In this document: in pieces, positions 39,328-47,813 of the stretch
How positions within the stretch are numbered: the first letter of the stretch is position 1
Layout of the letters: the number at the start of each line of letters is the position of its first letter
Source: Pseudohongiella acticola
Lineage (GTDB): Bacteria; Pseudomonadota; Gammaproteobacteria; Pseudomonadales; Pseudohongiellaceae
Length of the DNA: 64,000 bases
Direction of reading: 5' to 3'
NCBI RefSeq assembly: GCF_001758195.1
Contig: NZ_MASR01000002.1
Coordinates: forward strand, 1 to 64,000
The notes under the pieces: generated by a model
What the model saw: only the letters and a program-made list of their open reading frames with translations
Database searches by the model: none
What the model was told of the DNA's origin: nothing
Program-made: the position numbers and the translations under genes

Positions 39328-40875
39328 TCAAAGACCGAGTCGCTTCAACAACCTGCTAAGGTTGCCCCGGTCCAGGCCCAGGGCTCTGGCCGCTTGTGAC
39401 TGATTGCCGTCGCACTGACGCAACGCATTAGTGACCATGTCCTTCTGAAACATTTCAGTGGCCTGCCGCAACGTTAACCCGGGCTTCGTATCAGGCGGCA
39501 CACTCGGCGGCAAGGTAATTGTTGCCTGGGAGACGCTGTCAGGCAGATCCAATACATCACAGGTAATCGTCAGCAACCGGCGCGTATCCGATATTCCTGT
39601 TTCTGAAGCGCGGGCACGCAGTGCCGCCCGGCTGATCAGATGCTCCAATTCACGCACATTGCCGGGCCAGTCGTACGCCAATAACGCGTCACGCGCTGCG
39701 CTTTGTAATCGAATGCCTCTTAACCCGAGACGACGCCGGTTCATTTCAAGAAAGTGCCCCGCCAACGTCAATACGTCACGCTGCCGGCTGCGCAGAGGCG
39801 GAACTTCTATCGGATAGACGCTGAGACGATGATAGAGGTCGGCACGAAAATGACCAGCAGCCACCTCTCTGGCAAGATCACGATTGGTTGCAGCGATAAT
39901 GCGCACGTCTACTTTATGTTGAACGTCACTGCCGACACGCTGAACATCACCATTTTGCAACGCCCGCAACAATTTAGGTTGCGTTGCCAGTGGCAGTTCA
40001 CCAACTTCATCCAGGAACAGAGTGCCTCCGTGCGCCAGTTCAAACTTTCCGGCTCTTGCCTGTGACGCGCCAGAAAATGCGCCTTGGGTATGTCCAAATA
40101 ACTCGCTTTCGACCAGGTTATCCGGCAACGCAGCGCAGTTGACATAGACCAGCGGTGACTGCGCACGTGATGAACCGGCGTGAATATGTCTGGCCACCAG
40201 TTCTTTACCAACACCCGTCTCTCCCGTGATAAGCACTGCCAGATCGGTCAATGCCACCACATCGATCTCGTGTCGCAATATCTGCATCACCTTGCTATGG
40301 CCCGTCAGTTCCAGCTGCACCTGCTCCGCCACTACAGCCTGCGTCACCAGATGTTCGCGCTCCACTCGCGCACGCAGACCACCGATCAGATTGACGATTT
40401 TAATTGTCGCTTCTGCCAGTCGCAAAAACGTGCGCAGATCATATGGATCTATTTCATCAAAAGCGCCAGGTCGCATGGCATCCAGTGTCAATAATCCCCA
40501 CGGCATATCATCAATATACAAGGATGCCCCCAGGCAGTCGTGTACATGCAGGCTGTCACTGTCCACAAGTCCATCGTAGGGGTCGGGCAATTGCGAATCC
40601 GCCATAAAGCGTACAGGCTCACGACTCAACAGAATTTTCGCCAGACGCGGGTGATCATCCACCATAAAACTCCGACCCATTGTGTCGTCACTTAACCCCT
40701 GAATCGCCAACGGTTGCAGCGTGCCTCCATGTAGCTGCAGCAATGCTGCTGCATCACAGGGAAAAACCCGGGATAAAGCCTGCAGCAGGCGTGTATACCG
40801 CTCACCAGGCGTCAGCTCACGTGACAGATCTGCCAGAATTTCCAGTACTGCGTCCGGCATGTGTCTCGTTGTCAT
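39328..40875 (-). CDS. norR: NorR-type nitric-oxide-responsive sigma-54 activator
   Basis: A 515-residue bacterial enhancer-binding protein. The N-terminal GAF domain (about 15-165) would hold the non-haem iron that senses NO in NorR. The AAA+ domain has Walker A GETGVGKE (218-225), the sigma-54 contact loop GAFSGA (265-270, Ser in place of the usual Thr), and GGTLFLDEVGELP (Walker B). The C-terminal Fis-type helix-turn-helix reads GNQSQAARALGLDRGNLSRLL. It diverges from hmp, its likely target, as in the FhpR-Fhp pair of Pseudomonas. Confidence 0.92.
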   Translation of the reverse strand: MTTRHMPDAVLEILADLSRELTPGERYTRLLQALSRVFPCDAAALLQLHGGTLQPLAIQGLSDDTMGRSFMVDDHPRLAKILLSREPVRFMADSQLPDPYDGLVDSDSLHVHDCLGASLYIDDMPWGLLTLDAMRPGAFDEIDPYDLRTFLRLAEATIKIVNLIGGLRARVEREHLVTQAVVAEQVQLELTGHSKVMQILRHEIDVVALTDLAVLITGETGVGKELVARHIHAGSSRAQSPLVYVNCAALPDNLVESELFGHTQGAFSGASQARAGKFELAHGGTLFLDEVGELPLATQPKLLRALQNGDVQRVGSDVQHKVDVRIIAATNRDLAREVAAGHFRADLYHRLSVYPIEVPPLRSRQRDVLTLAGHFLEMNRRRLGLRGIRLQSAARDALLAYDWPGNVRELEHLISRAALRARASETGISDTRRLLTITCDVLDLPDSVSQATITLPPSVPPDTKPGLTLRQATEMFQKDMVTNALRQCDGNQSQAARALGLDRGNLSRLLKRLGL

Positions 40876-40927
40876 AAATACACCATATTTGTCTTTATGA
40901 CATCATACTGAGATTTGTCATATTAAC
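40871..40927. promoter_or_regulatory. Three NorR-type GT-N7-AC boxes upstream of hmp
   Basis: GTCATAAATAC (40871-40881, overlapping the norR start codon), GTCTTTATGAC (40891-40901, within the palindrome TGTC-N5-GACA) and GTCATATTAAC (40917-40927). The known NorR consensus is GT-(N7)-AC with an AT-rich centre, usually in three copies. The boxes lie about 70-125 bp upstream of the predicted hmp start point, a normal enhancer distance. Confidence 0.75.
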
Positions 40928-40969
40928 AACACTTAATATTAACCCCTTATTAATCATATATTTAAATAA

Positions 40970-40985
40970 TGGCATAAATACTGCT
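40970..40985 (+). promoter_or_regulatory. Sigma-54 (-24/-12) promoter of hmp
   Basis: TGGCATAAATACTGCT has GG at 40971-40972 and GC at 40983-40984 with exactly 10 nt between them, the spacing required by RpoN. It predicts transcription start near 40996, giving a leader of about 80 nt before the hmp ATG. With the upstream NorR boxes it forms a complete NO-responsive control region. Confidence 0.72.
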
Positions 40986-41075
40986 ATTAACACTGCTATT
41001 GGAAATCAGTAACAGGCACTGCTAACTGAAACTGCAGACCAACGCTCAACCATCAACAACCTGAGGGGAACCACA

Positions 41076-42251
41076 ATGCTGTCACAACAATCCAAGGACA
41101 CCATCGCTGCCACGTTGCCCGCCGTCGGCGCTCACGTAAACCAGATTACAGAAGTTTTTTACCCGCTGCTGTTCCAACGTTATCCCGAGGTCAAAGCCTA
41201 TTTTAATGAAGCCCATCAGGTACAGGGTACTCAACCTCAGGCGCTGGCCAACGCCGTGGTAGCTTATGCCAGCAACCTGGAACGGCTGGAAAAACTTGGT
41301 GACGCTGTCAGCCTCATTGTGCAAAAACATGTATCGTTAAACATTCAACCAGAACATTACCCGTTGGTGGGTGAATGCCTGCTGGCGGCCATCAAAGAAG
41401 TGCTGGGCGACGCCGCATCCGAAGAGGTTCTGGCTGCCTGGGCGGAAGCCTACACCCAACTGGCCGACATTTTGACAGGCGCTGAAGAACAGGTTTATCA
41501 CAGCATTGAACAACAGCCTGGCGGCTGGCGCGGCGAACGTGAATTTGTGCTCAAACACAAGGTCCGGGAAAGCGCGATCATTACCTCTTTTTATTTTGAA
41601 CCCGCCGATGGTGCAGCCCTGCTGGCATTCAAACCCGGCCAATACATTGGTCTGGTATTGAACATAAACGGGCAAGCAGTGCGCCGCAACTACTCACTTT
41701 CTGACAGCCCAGACAACCCGCATTACCGCATCAGTGTTAAACGCGAAAACAATGGCCTGGCGTCGGCATATCTTCACGATGAACTGACAGTGGGTGATCG
41801 CGTTCGGATGACACCACCGTGTGGCGACTTTGTGCTGAACGATGCCGACCGCCCTCTGGTGCTGCTGTCCGGCGGTGTTGGCATCACGCCAACCATTGCG
41901 ATGCTGAAACCGGCCCTGGAAAGTGGCAGAGACGTGCATTTTCTGCATGGCGCACTGAACAGCGAAAGCCATGCCTTCCGCGAACTGATCGAGGAGATGG
42001 CCACGACTTACAAAAACCTGCATAACTATTACTGTTACAGCCATCCATTACCGCAGGATACAGCGCAAAACAGTGGTTTTCTCGATCGGGAACGCCTTTC
42101 GGCACTGCTGCCTGAGCACAGAGATGTTGATGTCTATTTCCTGGGGCCGAAACCATTCATGCAAGCCTGTTACAAATCGCTTAAAGAGCTTAAAATTCCG
42201 GCGGAGCGAATTCGCTATGAATTCTTCGGACCATTGGAAGCATTGAATTAA
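41076..42251 (+). CDS. hmp: Flavohaemoglobin, nitric oxide dioxygenase
   Basis: A 391-residue flavohaemoglobin oxidising NO to nitrate with O2 and NAD(P)H. The globin domain (1-140) carries the proximal histidine in NIQPEHYPLVGECLL. The FAD-binding domain has RRNYSLSDSP, and the NAD domain LLSGGVGITPTIAML and FLGPKPFMQACYKSL. Full length for the family. GGGGA precedes the ATG. Regulation by NorR and sigma-54 is supported by the upstream sites. Confidence 0.96.
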   Translation: MLSQQSKDTIAATLPAVGAHVNQITEVFYPLLFQRYPEVKAYFNEAHQVQGTQPQALANAVVAYASNLERLEKLGDAVSLIVQKHVSLNIQPEHYPLVGECLLAAIKEVLGDAASEEVLAAWAEAYTQLADILTGAEEQVYHSIEQQPGGWRGEREFVLKHKVRESAIITSFYFEPADGAALLAFKPGQYIGLVLNINGQAVRRNYSLSDSPDNPHYRISVKRENNGLASAYLHDELTVGDRVRMTPPCGDFVLNDADRPLVLLSGGVGITPTIAMLKPALESGRDVHFLHGALNSESHAFRELIEEMATTYKNLHNYYCYSHPLPQDTAQNSGFLDRERLSALLPEHRDVDVYFLGPKPFMQACYKSLKELKIPAERIRYEFFGPLEALN

Positions 42252-42257
42252 GCGCCT

Positions 42258-43211
42258 ATGAGTGTTCGGAAAGAAATAAAAGCGCTGGCCGGCATTGAAA
42301 ACAATACCACAAGTCATACCGAGAAAATGATCTGTGCCGCTGGCGTTTTTGTGGGTGTCATGGTGGTGTACTGGATCAGCGCAGGTGTACTGTCAGAGCC
42401 TACCGGGCACACGCTGATGGTAGCCTCGCTGGGGGCCAGCGTGGTATTGCTGTTTGCAACACCACACGGCGCCCTGTCACAGCCTTGGCCGGTAATCTCC
42501 GGCAATGTAATTTCGGCCGCTATTGGCGTCGCCTGCTATAAACATATACCTGACCCCTACCTGGGTGCGGCTACCGCTGTCAGTCTGTCCGTGGCTGCCA
42601 TGCATTATCTGCGCTGCCTGCATCCGCCCGGTGGTGCAACGGCATTAACTGCGGTGATCGGCGGCAACGAGATTCACGACGTCGGTTACCACTATGTGCT
42701 CAACCCCGTACTCATCAACGTCGTTGCCATTGTGTTGGTTGCCGTACTGTTTAATCTGGTGTTTAGCTGGCGTCGCTATCCAGCGCACCTGACGCGTCGA
42801 CACAAAAAGACGGCGGAAACCGTGCCCGATAAAATCGAGTTTGAATTGACTCAGGAGGATTTTGCTGCCGCCATGCAGCAAATGGATTCCTATATAGATG
42901 TGACATCGGATGGTCTGACTGAACTTCTGGAGTTGGCCAAACAGCATGCGGAAACCCATAAAACCCAGCCGGCCAACATTGAAGCTGGCCTTTTCTATAG
43001 CAACGGCAGAATCGGTCGCTCATGGAGCGTCAGACAGGTGGTCGCGGTAAACAACATCGCAAACCCGGACAAAGCTACCGTCACTTATCAAACAGTAGCT
43101 GGCCACGGCGGACATGAATCAGCCACATGTCCGCGGGCAAAATTTCTGCAATGGGCCCGGTTTGAGGTGACGCAGGAAGGGGGACGCTGGGTTAAAGTTC
43201 AGGCGTCGTAA
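42258..43211 (+). CDS. HPP-family membrane protein with C-terminal soluble domain
   Basis: A 317-residue protein. Four hydrophobic segments (about 22-175) include the HPP signature LHPPGGATALTAVIGG. The remaining 130 residues are soluble and would face the cytoplasm. Some HPP proteins of cyanobacteria and chloroplasts transport nitrite. Starting 6 bp after hmp, this one is probably cotranscribed and could move nitrite or related species, which is inference. Its end overlaps the end of the convergent DUF3817 gene by 13 bp. Confidence 0.82.
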   Translation: MSVRKEIKALAGIENNTTSHTEKMICAAGVFVGVMVVYWISAGVLSEPTGHTLMVASLGASVVLLFATPHGALSQPWPVISGNVISAAIGVACYKHIPDPYLGAATAVSLSVAAMHYLRCLHPPGGATALTAVIGGNEIHDVGYHYVLNPVLINVVAIVLVAVLFNLVFSWRRYPAHLTRRHKKTAETVPDKIEFELTQEDFAAAMQQMDSYIDVTSDGLTELLELAKQHAETHKTQPANIEAGLFYSNGRIGRSWSVRQVVAVNNIANPDKATVTYQTVAGHGGHESATCPRAKFLQWARFEVTQEGGRWVKVQAS

Positions 43212-43570
43212 TTGTGCTCAGTGCTGGCTGAGTGGCGGCGCGTTGACGCCAACAATCCCAGACGCAGAAACCACATCTCCAACGGCAGCGTAACCAGAGG
43301 CGGAATGGCAGCCAGAATGGCCAATACTGTCGCCCACCACGGCCAGCGCAAACGCCATGCTGCGAACACCGCAATCACCACGTAAAACATAAACGCCGCA
43401 CCATGCAGACGGCCGAACAGCCAGACCCCCATGTCTGTGGTTTCAGTCACGTATTTTAGAAACATGCCGATCAGCAGCCCGGCCCAGGTGGCGGCTTCGA
43501 TCAGGGAGGCAATGGCAAACAGTCGGCCGGTACCGGTGAGTCGGGTACCTGAGAGTCGAGTGACGGTCAA
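43199..43570 (-). CDS. DUF3817 small membrane protein
   Basis: A 123-residue protein with three hydrophobic segments. GRLFAIASLIEAATWAGLL and GRLHGAAFMFYVV are characteristic of DUF3817 (YdzA-like) integral membrane proteins of unknown function. The start is a TTG with AGGAGA 8 nt upstream. It converges on the HPP gene with a 13-bp overlap. Confidence 0.8.
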   Translation of the reverse strand: MTVTRLSGTRLTGTGRLFAIASLIEAATWAGLLIGMFLKYVTETTDMGVWLFGRLHGAAFMFYVVIAVFAAWRLRWPWWATVLAILAAIPPLVTLPLEMWFLRLGLLASTRRHSASTEHNYDA

Positions 43571-43670
43571 AACAGGTTTCTCCTGCGTTTTAGGGAATTG
43601 GCATTTCTTTTAAATATTAAAAACTTAAGTCTGTATAAAAACATTAAAACCCGGAGGAATAGCATTACGA

Positions 43671-43688
43671 AACTGTATATAAACAGTT
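43671..43688. promoter_or_regulatory. Inverted repeat upstream of the small ORFs
   Basis: AACTGT-N6-ACAGTT is a perfect 6-bp dyad, 28 bp upstream of the 41-codon ORF in an AT-rich stretch (43600-43700). Spacing and symmetry fit a dimeric regulator site; the regulator is unknown. Confidence 0.4.
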
Positions 43689-43715
43689 ATTTTAATTTTC
43701 CTCAGGAGAGCGGAA

Positions 43716-43841
43716 ATGTACGCTAATACGGCCGTTACCGCTACTGCACATCCCGCTTTTTCAGGATCGGTGAATGTCATCACACATGACGACATTCCCG
43801 AAGACAGCAACGCTGTGGCCGCCGCCTTCACCACCTGGTGA
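43716..43841 (+). CDS. 41-residue small ORF, unknown
   Basis: ATG at 43716 with AGGAGA 7 nt upstream. The peptide begins MYANTAVTATAHPAFSG, has a central THDDIPEDSN and ends in AAAFTTW. It has no signal peptide or membrane helix. A second short ORF with its own ribosome site follows at once. It could be a leader or a precursor peptide; I recognise no family. Confidence 0.45.
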   Translation: MYANTAVTATAHPAFSGSVNVITHDDIPEDSNAVAAAFTTW

Positions 43842-43850
43842 GGAGAACAG

Positions 43851-43892
43851 ATGGATTATTCCATGGCCGTGACAGGGTTGCAGACTTTTTAG
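43851..43892 (+). CDS. 13-residue micro-ORF
   Basis: ATG at 43851, stop TAG at 43890, with GGAG 5-6 nt upstream. The peptide is MDYSMAVTGLQTF. It is listed because of its excellent ribosome site right after the 41-codon ORF, but could be chance. Confidence 0.3.
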   Translation: MDYSMAVTGLQTF

Positions 43893-44072
43893 CTCGACAA
43901 GATGCGCAGTTTTCTTTAATTGTGACGCCGATTATTGTACTGTTTATTTAAGTACATAATGTTGCCACTGCATTTTGATAACAGTTTTTGTCTAAGTATT
44001 TGATAGTAGGAGTTTCTATACCCGCTGGAGGCGAATTCAGTCCTATCCATACCATTACGCGAGGAGATCAGA

Positions 44073-45428
44073 ATGAAAATAAGACACACTCCCGGAATGC
44101 TACATAAAACCTGCACAGGATCAGCGGCCCTCATGATGTTGATGGCCGCCGGGCTGGCAACGGAAACCCTGGCTCAGGGCTCATCCAACCACTCTTCACC
44201 GACCTACGCCGCCGATGTTGCCAGCATCATCAATGAAAACTGCGTGGTATGCCACCGCGAAGGTGGTATTGCGCCCATGCAGTTGACCAACTATGAACAG
44301 GTACGCCCATGGGCGCCATTGATCCAGGACCGGGTTGTCAATCGCAAGATGCCGCCCTATTCCTACGATCATGGCATCGGCATCCAGGATCTGCAGGGCG
44401 ACTGGCGTCTGTCTCAGGACGACATTGATACCATCGTCGCCTGGGTCAGTCAGGGCTCTCCTTCCGGTAACCTGAACGAGATACCTCCGATGCCTGATCT
44501 GCCGGATCTGGCAGAATGGAACTTCGCCCCACAATTTGGTCAGCCCGATATCGTGCTGGCATCCAACGCCATTGATGTGCCGGCCAGCGGCAATGATCTG
44601 TGGGACATCCATTTTGTGCAAAGCGGATTGACTTCAGACCGCTGCATCAAAGCCGTTCAAGTGAAGCCCCGCGGCGATGCCAAATCTGTGGTGCACCATG
44701 CAAACACCTATTTTGCTGACGTAGACGAGGACGGTAACGTTTCCCGTAGCCCGCTGACCGAGTACGCCATGGGCAAATGGGGTGAGATCATCCCCGAGGG
44801 CGTCTGCCGCACTGCCGCCGCTGGCAGGCTGGTGCAATGGGACATCCATATGTATCCCGGCGGCCTCGGTGGCGCTGCGCCAGGCACCATGATTGAGGAC
44901 AATGTCGTTGAACTGGGCATCTGGCTGCATGACGAAGATTACCAGGCTGACATCAAGCAGGATCTGTCATCGTATCAGCTGAACCAGGGAGAGCTGCTGA
45001 TTCCGCCCCACGGCAAGATCATGACGCAGGGTTTCCACACATTTGACCACCCGGTGCGAATCGACAGCTTCCAACCTCATGGCCACTTACGCATGAACGC
45101 TGCCACGCTGGAGATTTTTTATCCCGAAACCGGTCGGACAGAAGTCGTCAGTTCGATTTCCGACTGGAGCGCGACCTGGCATCACAGTCACTTGTTCGAC
45201 TCTGATGCTGCGCCGCTGGTGCCCGCCGGGGCCGTCCTTGTTATCAAGCAGTGGTATGACAATACCGCCGACAACCCCAACAACCCTGATCCCCGTCAGT
45301 GGGTTGCCTGGGGTCAGCGCACTGCCGATGAGATGACGCATGCCTGGATCGCCGTTTCTCACCTTGATGATGAAACCTATCAGGAGTTGCTGGCCGAGCG
45401 CGAAGCCGGCTCTGTGGCGGTCAATTGA
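44073..45428 (+). CDS. Cytochrome c fused to a PHM-like copper monooxygenase domain
   Basis: A 451-residue exported protein. A signal peptide (to about residue 35) is followed by a class-I cytochrome c-like domain with CVVCH at 57-61 and a possible Met ligand in KMPP (Met93). The second domain has HH at 208-209, DIHMY (His259), HGH at 336-338 and DEM (Met421). This order and spacing mirror the copper ligands of peptidylglycine and dopamine monooxygenases (HH, H, HxH, M in DEM). I infer a periplasmic haem-copper oxidoreductase in which the haem may feed electrons to copper. First of three exported proteins in one operon. The substrate is unknown. Confidence 0.75.
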   Translation: MKIRHTPGMLHKTCTGSAALMMLMAAGLATETLAQGSSNHSSPTYAADVASIINENCVVCHREGGIAPMQLTNYEQVRPWAPLIQDRVVNRKMPPYSYDHGIGIQDLQGDWRLSQDDIDTIVAWVSQGSPSGNLNEIPPMPDLPDLAEWNFAPQFGQPDIVLASNAIDVPASGNDLWDIHFVQSGLTSDRCIKAVQVKPRGDAKSVVHHANTYFADVDEDGNVSRSPLTEYAMGKWGEIIPEGVCRTAAAGRLVQWDIHMYPGGLGGAAPGTMIEDNVVELGIWLHDEDYQADIKQDLSSYQLNQGELLIPPHGKIMTQGFHTFDHPVRIDSFQPHGHLRMNAATLEIFYPETGRTEVVSSISDWSATWHHSHLFDSDAAPLVPAGAVLVIKQWYDNTADNPNNPDPRQWVAWGQRTADEMTHAWIAVSHLDDETYQELLAEREAGSVAVN

Positions 45429-45484
45429 ATCTGGGCTGACGCTACCAACAGCGAATACTAATAATAAGACTGGAGAACATGTAC

Positions 45485-46405
45485 ATGCGAGTGATGAGTT
45501 CCCTTGTGATTCGAGCGGCACTGGTGCTGCTGGTAAATGGTTTGATGATCACCAGCATCAGTGCGCAATCTGGTGACAGGTTGTTACGACCGGCGCCCGG
45601 CGCTGGCACACCGGTCATTCCATTTATGGAGGGCTGGTACGGCAACGAGGATGGATCGGTAACCCTGTCGTTCGGCTACCAAAACCGCAATCGGGAGCCG
45701 GTCCGTATCCCAGCCGGGGCCAACAATCGCATCGAACCGCAAGGCCTGGGTGACATGCAGCCAGAGTTCTTTTTGCCCGGGCGGCACCACGGTGTCTTCG
45801 CCGTCACCATCCCCGCCGACATGGACGGGACAACCGTCTGGTGGCACCTGATCTCCGAAGGTGAAGAACTCAAAGTACCCGGCGAGCGCGGCTCCACAGC
45901 CTACGAACTGGACCGTAACCCGCGCCCACAGGGAAGCGTGCAGCCACTGGTCGGTTTCAGCGAGAGCGGCCCGGTCGGCGTAGGTCCGGAAGGCATCGTC
46001 TCAGAGCAGGTCGTGGAAGCGTCGATAGATGAGCCTGTCACGTTAGAGGTCTGGACCAATGATCCGTCCAAGCACGACCCGTCGGATCCGCGTTATGCCA
46101 AACCACTGGACTCCCGGGTGTCATGGTACTTGCACCAAGGGCCTGGTGAGGTAGATTTTATCGCGCATGAGTCGATGCCATTCCTCGACACGCGGCCGGC
46201 CACACCGCTCAGCCGTAACGCGCCACCGCAGCATGCCGTGGCCGTCAAAGAAAGCGTAGGACCTGCGCGGGTGACCGCCTCGTTTTCAGAACCGGGCGAG
46301 TACCTGATTCGCGCTCGTCTCGATAACTGGGAAGCGTCCGACAGTGATGCCCTGGACCAGTGCTGCTGGAGCAATGCCTATCAACGTGTCCGTGTCATTG
46401 AATGA
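45485..46405 (+). CDS. Secreted protein associated with the cytochrome/copper operon
   Basis: A 306-residue exported protein (signal peptide MRVMSSLVIRAALVLLVNGL to ISAQ). I prefer the ATG at 45485, where GGAGA is 8 nt upstream; the ATG at 45479 is too close. Two beta-rich halves are visible: YGNEDGSVTLSFGYQNRNRE near the N-terminus and an Ig-like end (ARVTASFSEPGEYLIRARLD). DALDQCCWSNAY near the C-terminus has a vicinal Cys pair. Homologues seem to travel with the upstream gene type, but I know no function. Its stop overlaps a possible ATG of the next gene. Confidence 0.72.
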   Translation: MRVMSSLVIRAALVLLVNGLMITSISAQSGDRLLRPAPGAGTPVIPFMEGWYGNEDGSVTLSFGYQNRNREPVRIPAGANNRIEPQGLGDMQPEFFLPGRHHGVFAVTIPADMDGTTVWWHLISEGEELKVPGERGSTAYELDRNPRPQGSVQPLVGFSESGPVGVGPEGIVSEQVVEASIDEPVTLEVWTNDPSKHDPSDPRYAKPLDSRVSWYLHQGPGEVDFIAHESMPFLDTRPATPLSRNAPPQHAVAVKESVGPARVTASFSEPGEYLIRARLDNWEASDSDALDQCCWSNAYQRVRVIE

Positions 46406-46422
46406 TATGCGGGGTTTCCGCC

Positions 46423-47616
46423 ATGACCAGAAAACCACTGAGACTTTTTAAACCAGCCCTGGCGCTATTGCTGGGCATCTCGGTGTCGACCGGCGCCCTG
46501 GCTCAGGCCAACCTGGAGAGCAGCGTTGAGAGTCAGCACTCCGAACTCGCCCGCCTCTACCACGCTTTCACCGTCACTCATGCCGCCGCGCTGGATACCA
46601 TCGCCAGGGCCAACCTCGATCCCCAGTTTGCTCAAGCGCGAGCAGACATGCGTCAGCATCTGGAACAAATGCAGACCCGGGAAAACTCGCAATCGATGTC
46701 TCACGGCATGATGCACAGTTCAGGCGACAGCAATTCACACGACATGGACATGAGCATGGAAGGCCCCTACCGGGAGCTGGATGTAAAGGCGCGTGTCAAC
46801 ATGGGCCGACAGGTGCGTGCCGATCATACTGACGCGGCCGCCGCCGAGGCCTACGACAATGTTGCGTCCCTGCCCCGCCACGCCGCAATGGTGCTGGCTG
46901 CGGGCCGGCAGTTCGAAGAAGCGTTGTGGAGCCTCTGGGCCGACCCGGTCACGAGCGTTGACGACAAGGTGAAGGCAACCCAGACAGTTATCGAAGACTA
47001 TCGATCCGCCGACGAAAGGCACGCCGTCTCTGTGCAGCCCAAGCCGGTCGCGCTGTATCTCGACCACGCCTACACCGGCAGCCTGCAGAGCGCCTACCCA
47101 CGCCTCAGTGGCCTGCTCTGGTCCAATCAGTGGCTGCAACTGGCGTCTCTGGAAGCCATCATCCGTGGCCAGGTAGACCCTCAGTTCGCCGGTCGTGTCG
47201 ATGACACGCTGGAGCGCTACAACAACAAACTGGGTTCAGACAGCGGCATGAGCATGTTTCCCGCCCCCGTGGAGATGCCCACCGTACCGACGATCGCGCC
47301 GACCCTGTACACCCTGGCGCCTGAGGCCTCGATCATCGTCGACAACCTGAACATGCTGGATGCGGCCATTGCCGATATCATCGCCTACCCCGGCCTGGAT
47401 GCGAATACTCGCGAGCACGCAATCCTGGATAAAGTGGCGCAGTTTACCGACGACGACACCGCCACGGACAACATGAGCTACCTGCTATCAGCCCTGCGCG
47501 GCGGCATCTACAACCAGGGTGGCCCTGCCATTGGCGAACTCATGGGCTCCGAGCGCAACCGCTCCCGCGACGCTATGGGCATGCAGCATCATATGAGTAT
47601 GTCCGGGCCGAATTGA
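46423..47616 (+). CDS. Exported Met/His-rich protein, probable copper binder
   Basis: A 397-residue exported, mostly helical protein. Its signal peptide runs MTRKPLRLFKPALALLLGIS to ALAQ; an in-frame ATG at 46402 overlaps the previous stop and is an alternative start. Residues about 90-113 form a Met/His cluster with SMSHGMMHSS and SHDMDMSM, and the C-terminus has GMQHHMSMSG. Such clusters bind Cu(I) in periplasmic copper proteins. It follows the PHM-like gene, so copper delivery or storage for that enzyme is a reasonable inference. No known family is recognised. Confidence 0.7.
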   Translation: MTRKPLRLFKPALALLLGISVSTGALAQANLESSVESQHSELARLYHAFTVTHAAALDTIARANLDPQFAQARADMRQHLEQMQTRENSQSMSHGMMHSSGDSNSHDMDMSMEGPYRELDVKARVNMGRQVRADHTDAAAAEAYDNVASLPRHAAMVLAAGRQFEEALWSLWADPVTSVDDKVKATQTVIEDYRSADERHAVSVQPKPVALYLDHAYTGSLQSAYPRLSGLLWSNQWLQLASLEAIIRGQVDPQFAGRVDDTLERYNNKLGSDSGMSMFPAPVEMPTVPTIAPTLYTLAPEASIIVDNLNMLDAAIADIIAYPGLDANTREHAILDKVAQFTDDDTATDNMSYLLSALRGGIYNQGGPAIGELMGSERNRSRDAMGMQHHMSMSGPN

Positions 47617-47813
47617 GGAATGGGGTGTGGGCAATTAAGTCAGAGACTTATTCCCTAATTCACAATATCACGCTCAACATTAATTGAATTTAGCTCCAGC
47701 TCTTGTGTCCGGCGATTACACGATTTTTATCGAGTTTACGGGCACCAGAAGAATAGAACGTTAGTTGTCGTGAGTCCATTCTGAATATAATGAAATAACA
47801 AAGGGTGAAAGCA

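Noticed and set aside
41009-41019. Fourth GT-N7-AC match near hmp
   Set aside because: It lies downstream of the predicted sigma-54 start point and its centre is GC-rich, unlike NorR sites.
43625-43834. Minus-strand 69-codon frame opposite the small ORFs
   Set aside because: No ribosome site and no recognisable features; the plus-strand ORFs have better initiation signals.
47636-47650. Hairpin TAAGTC-AGA-GACTTA after the Met/His-rich gene as a terminator
   Set aside because: Short, AT-rich and without a following T-run; too weak to call.
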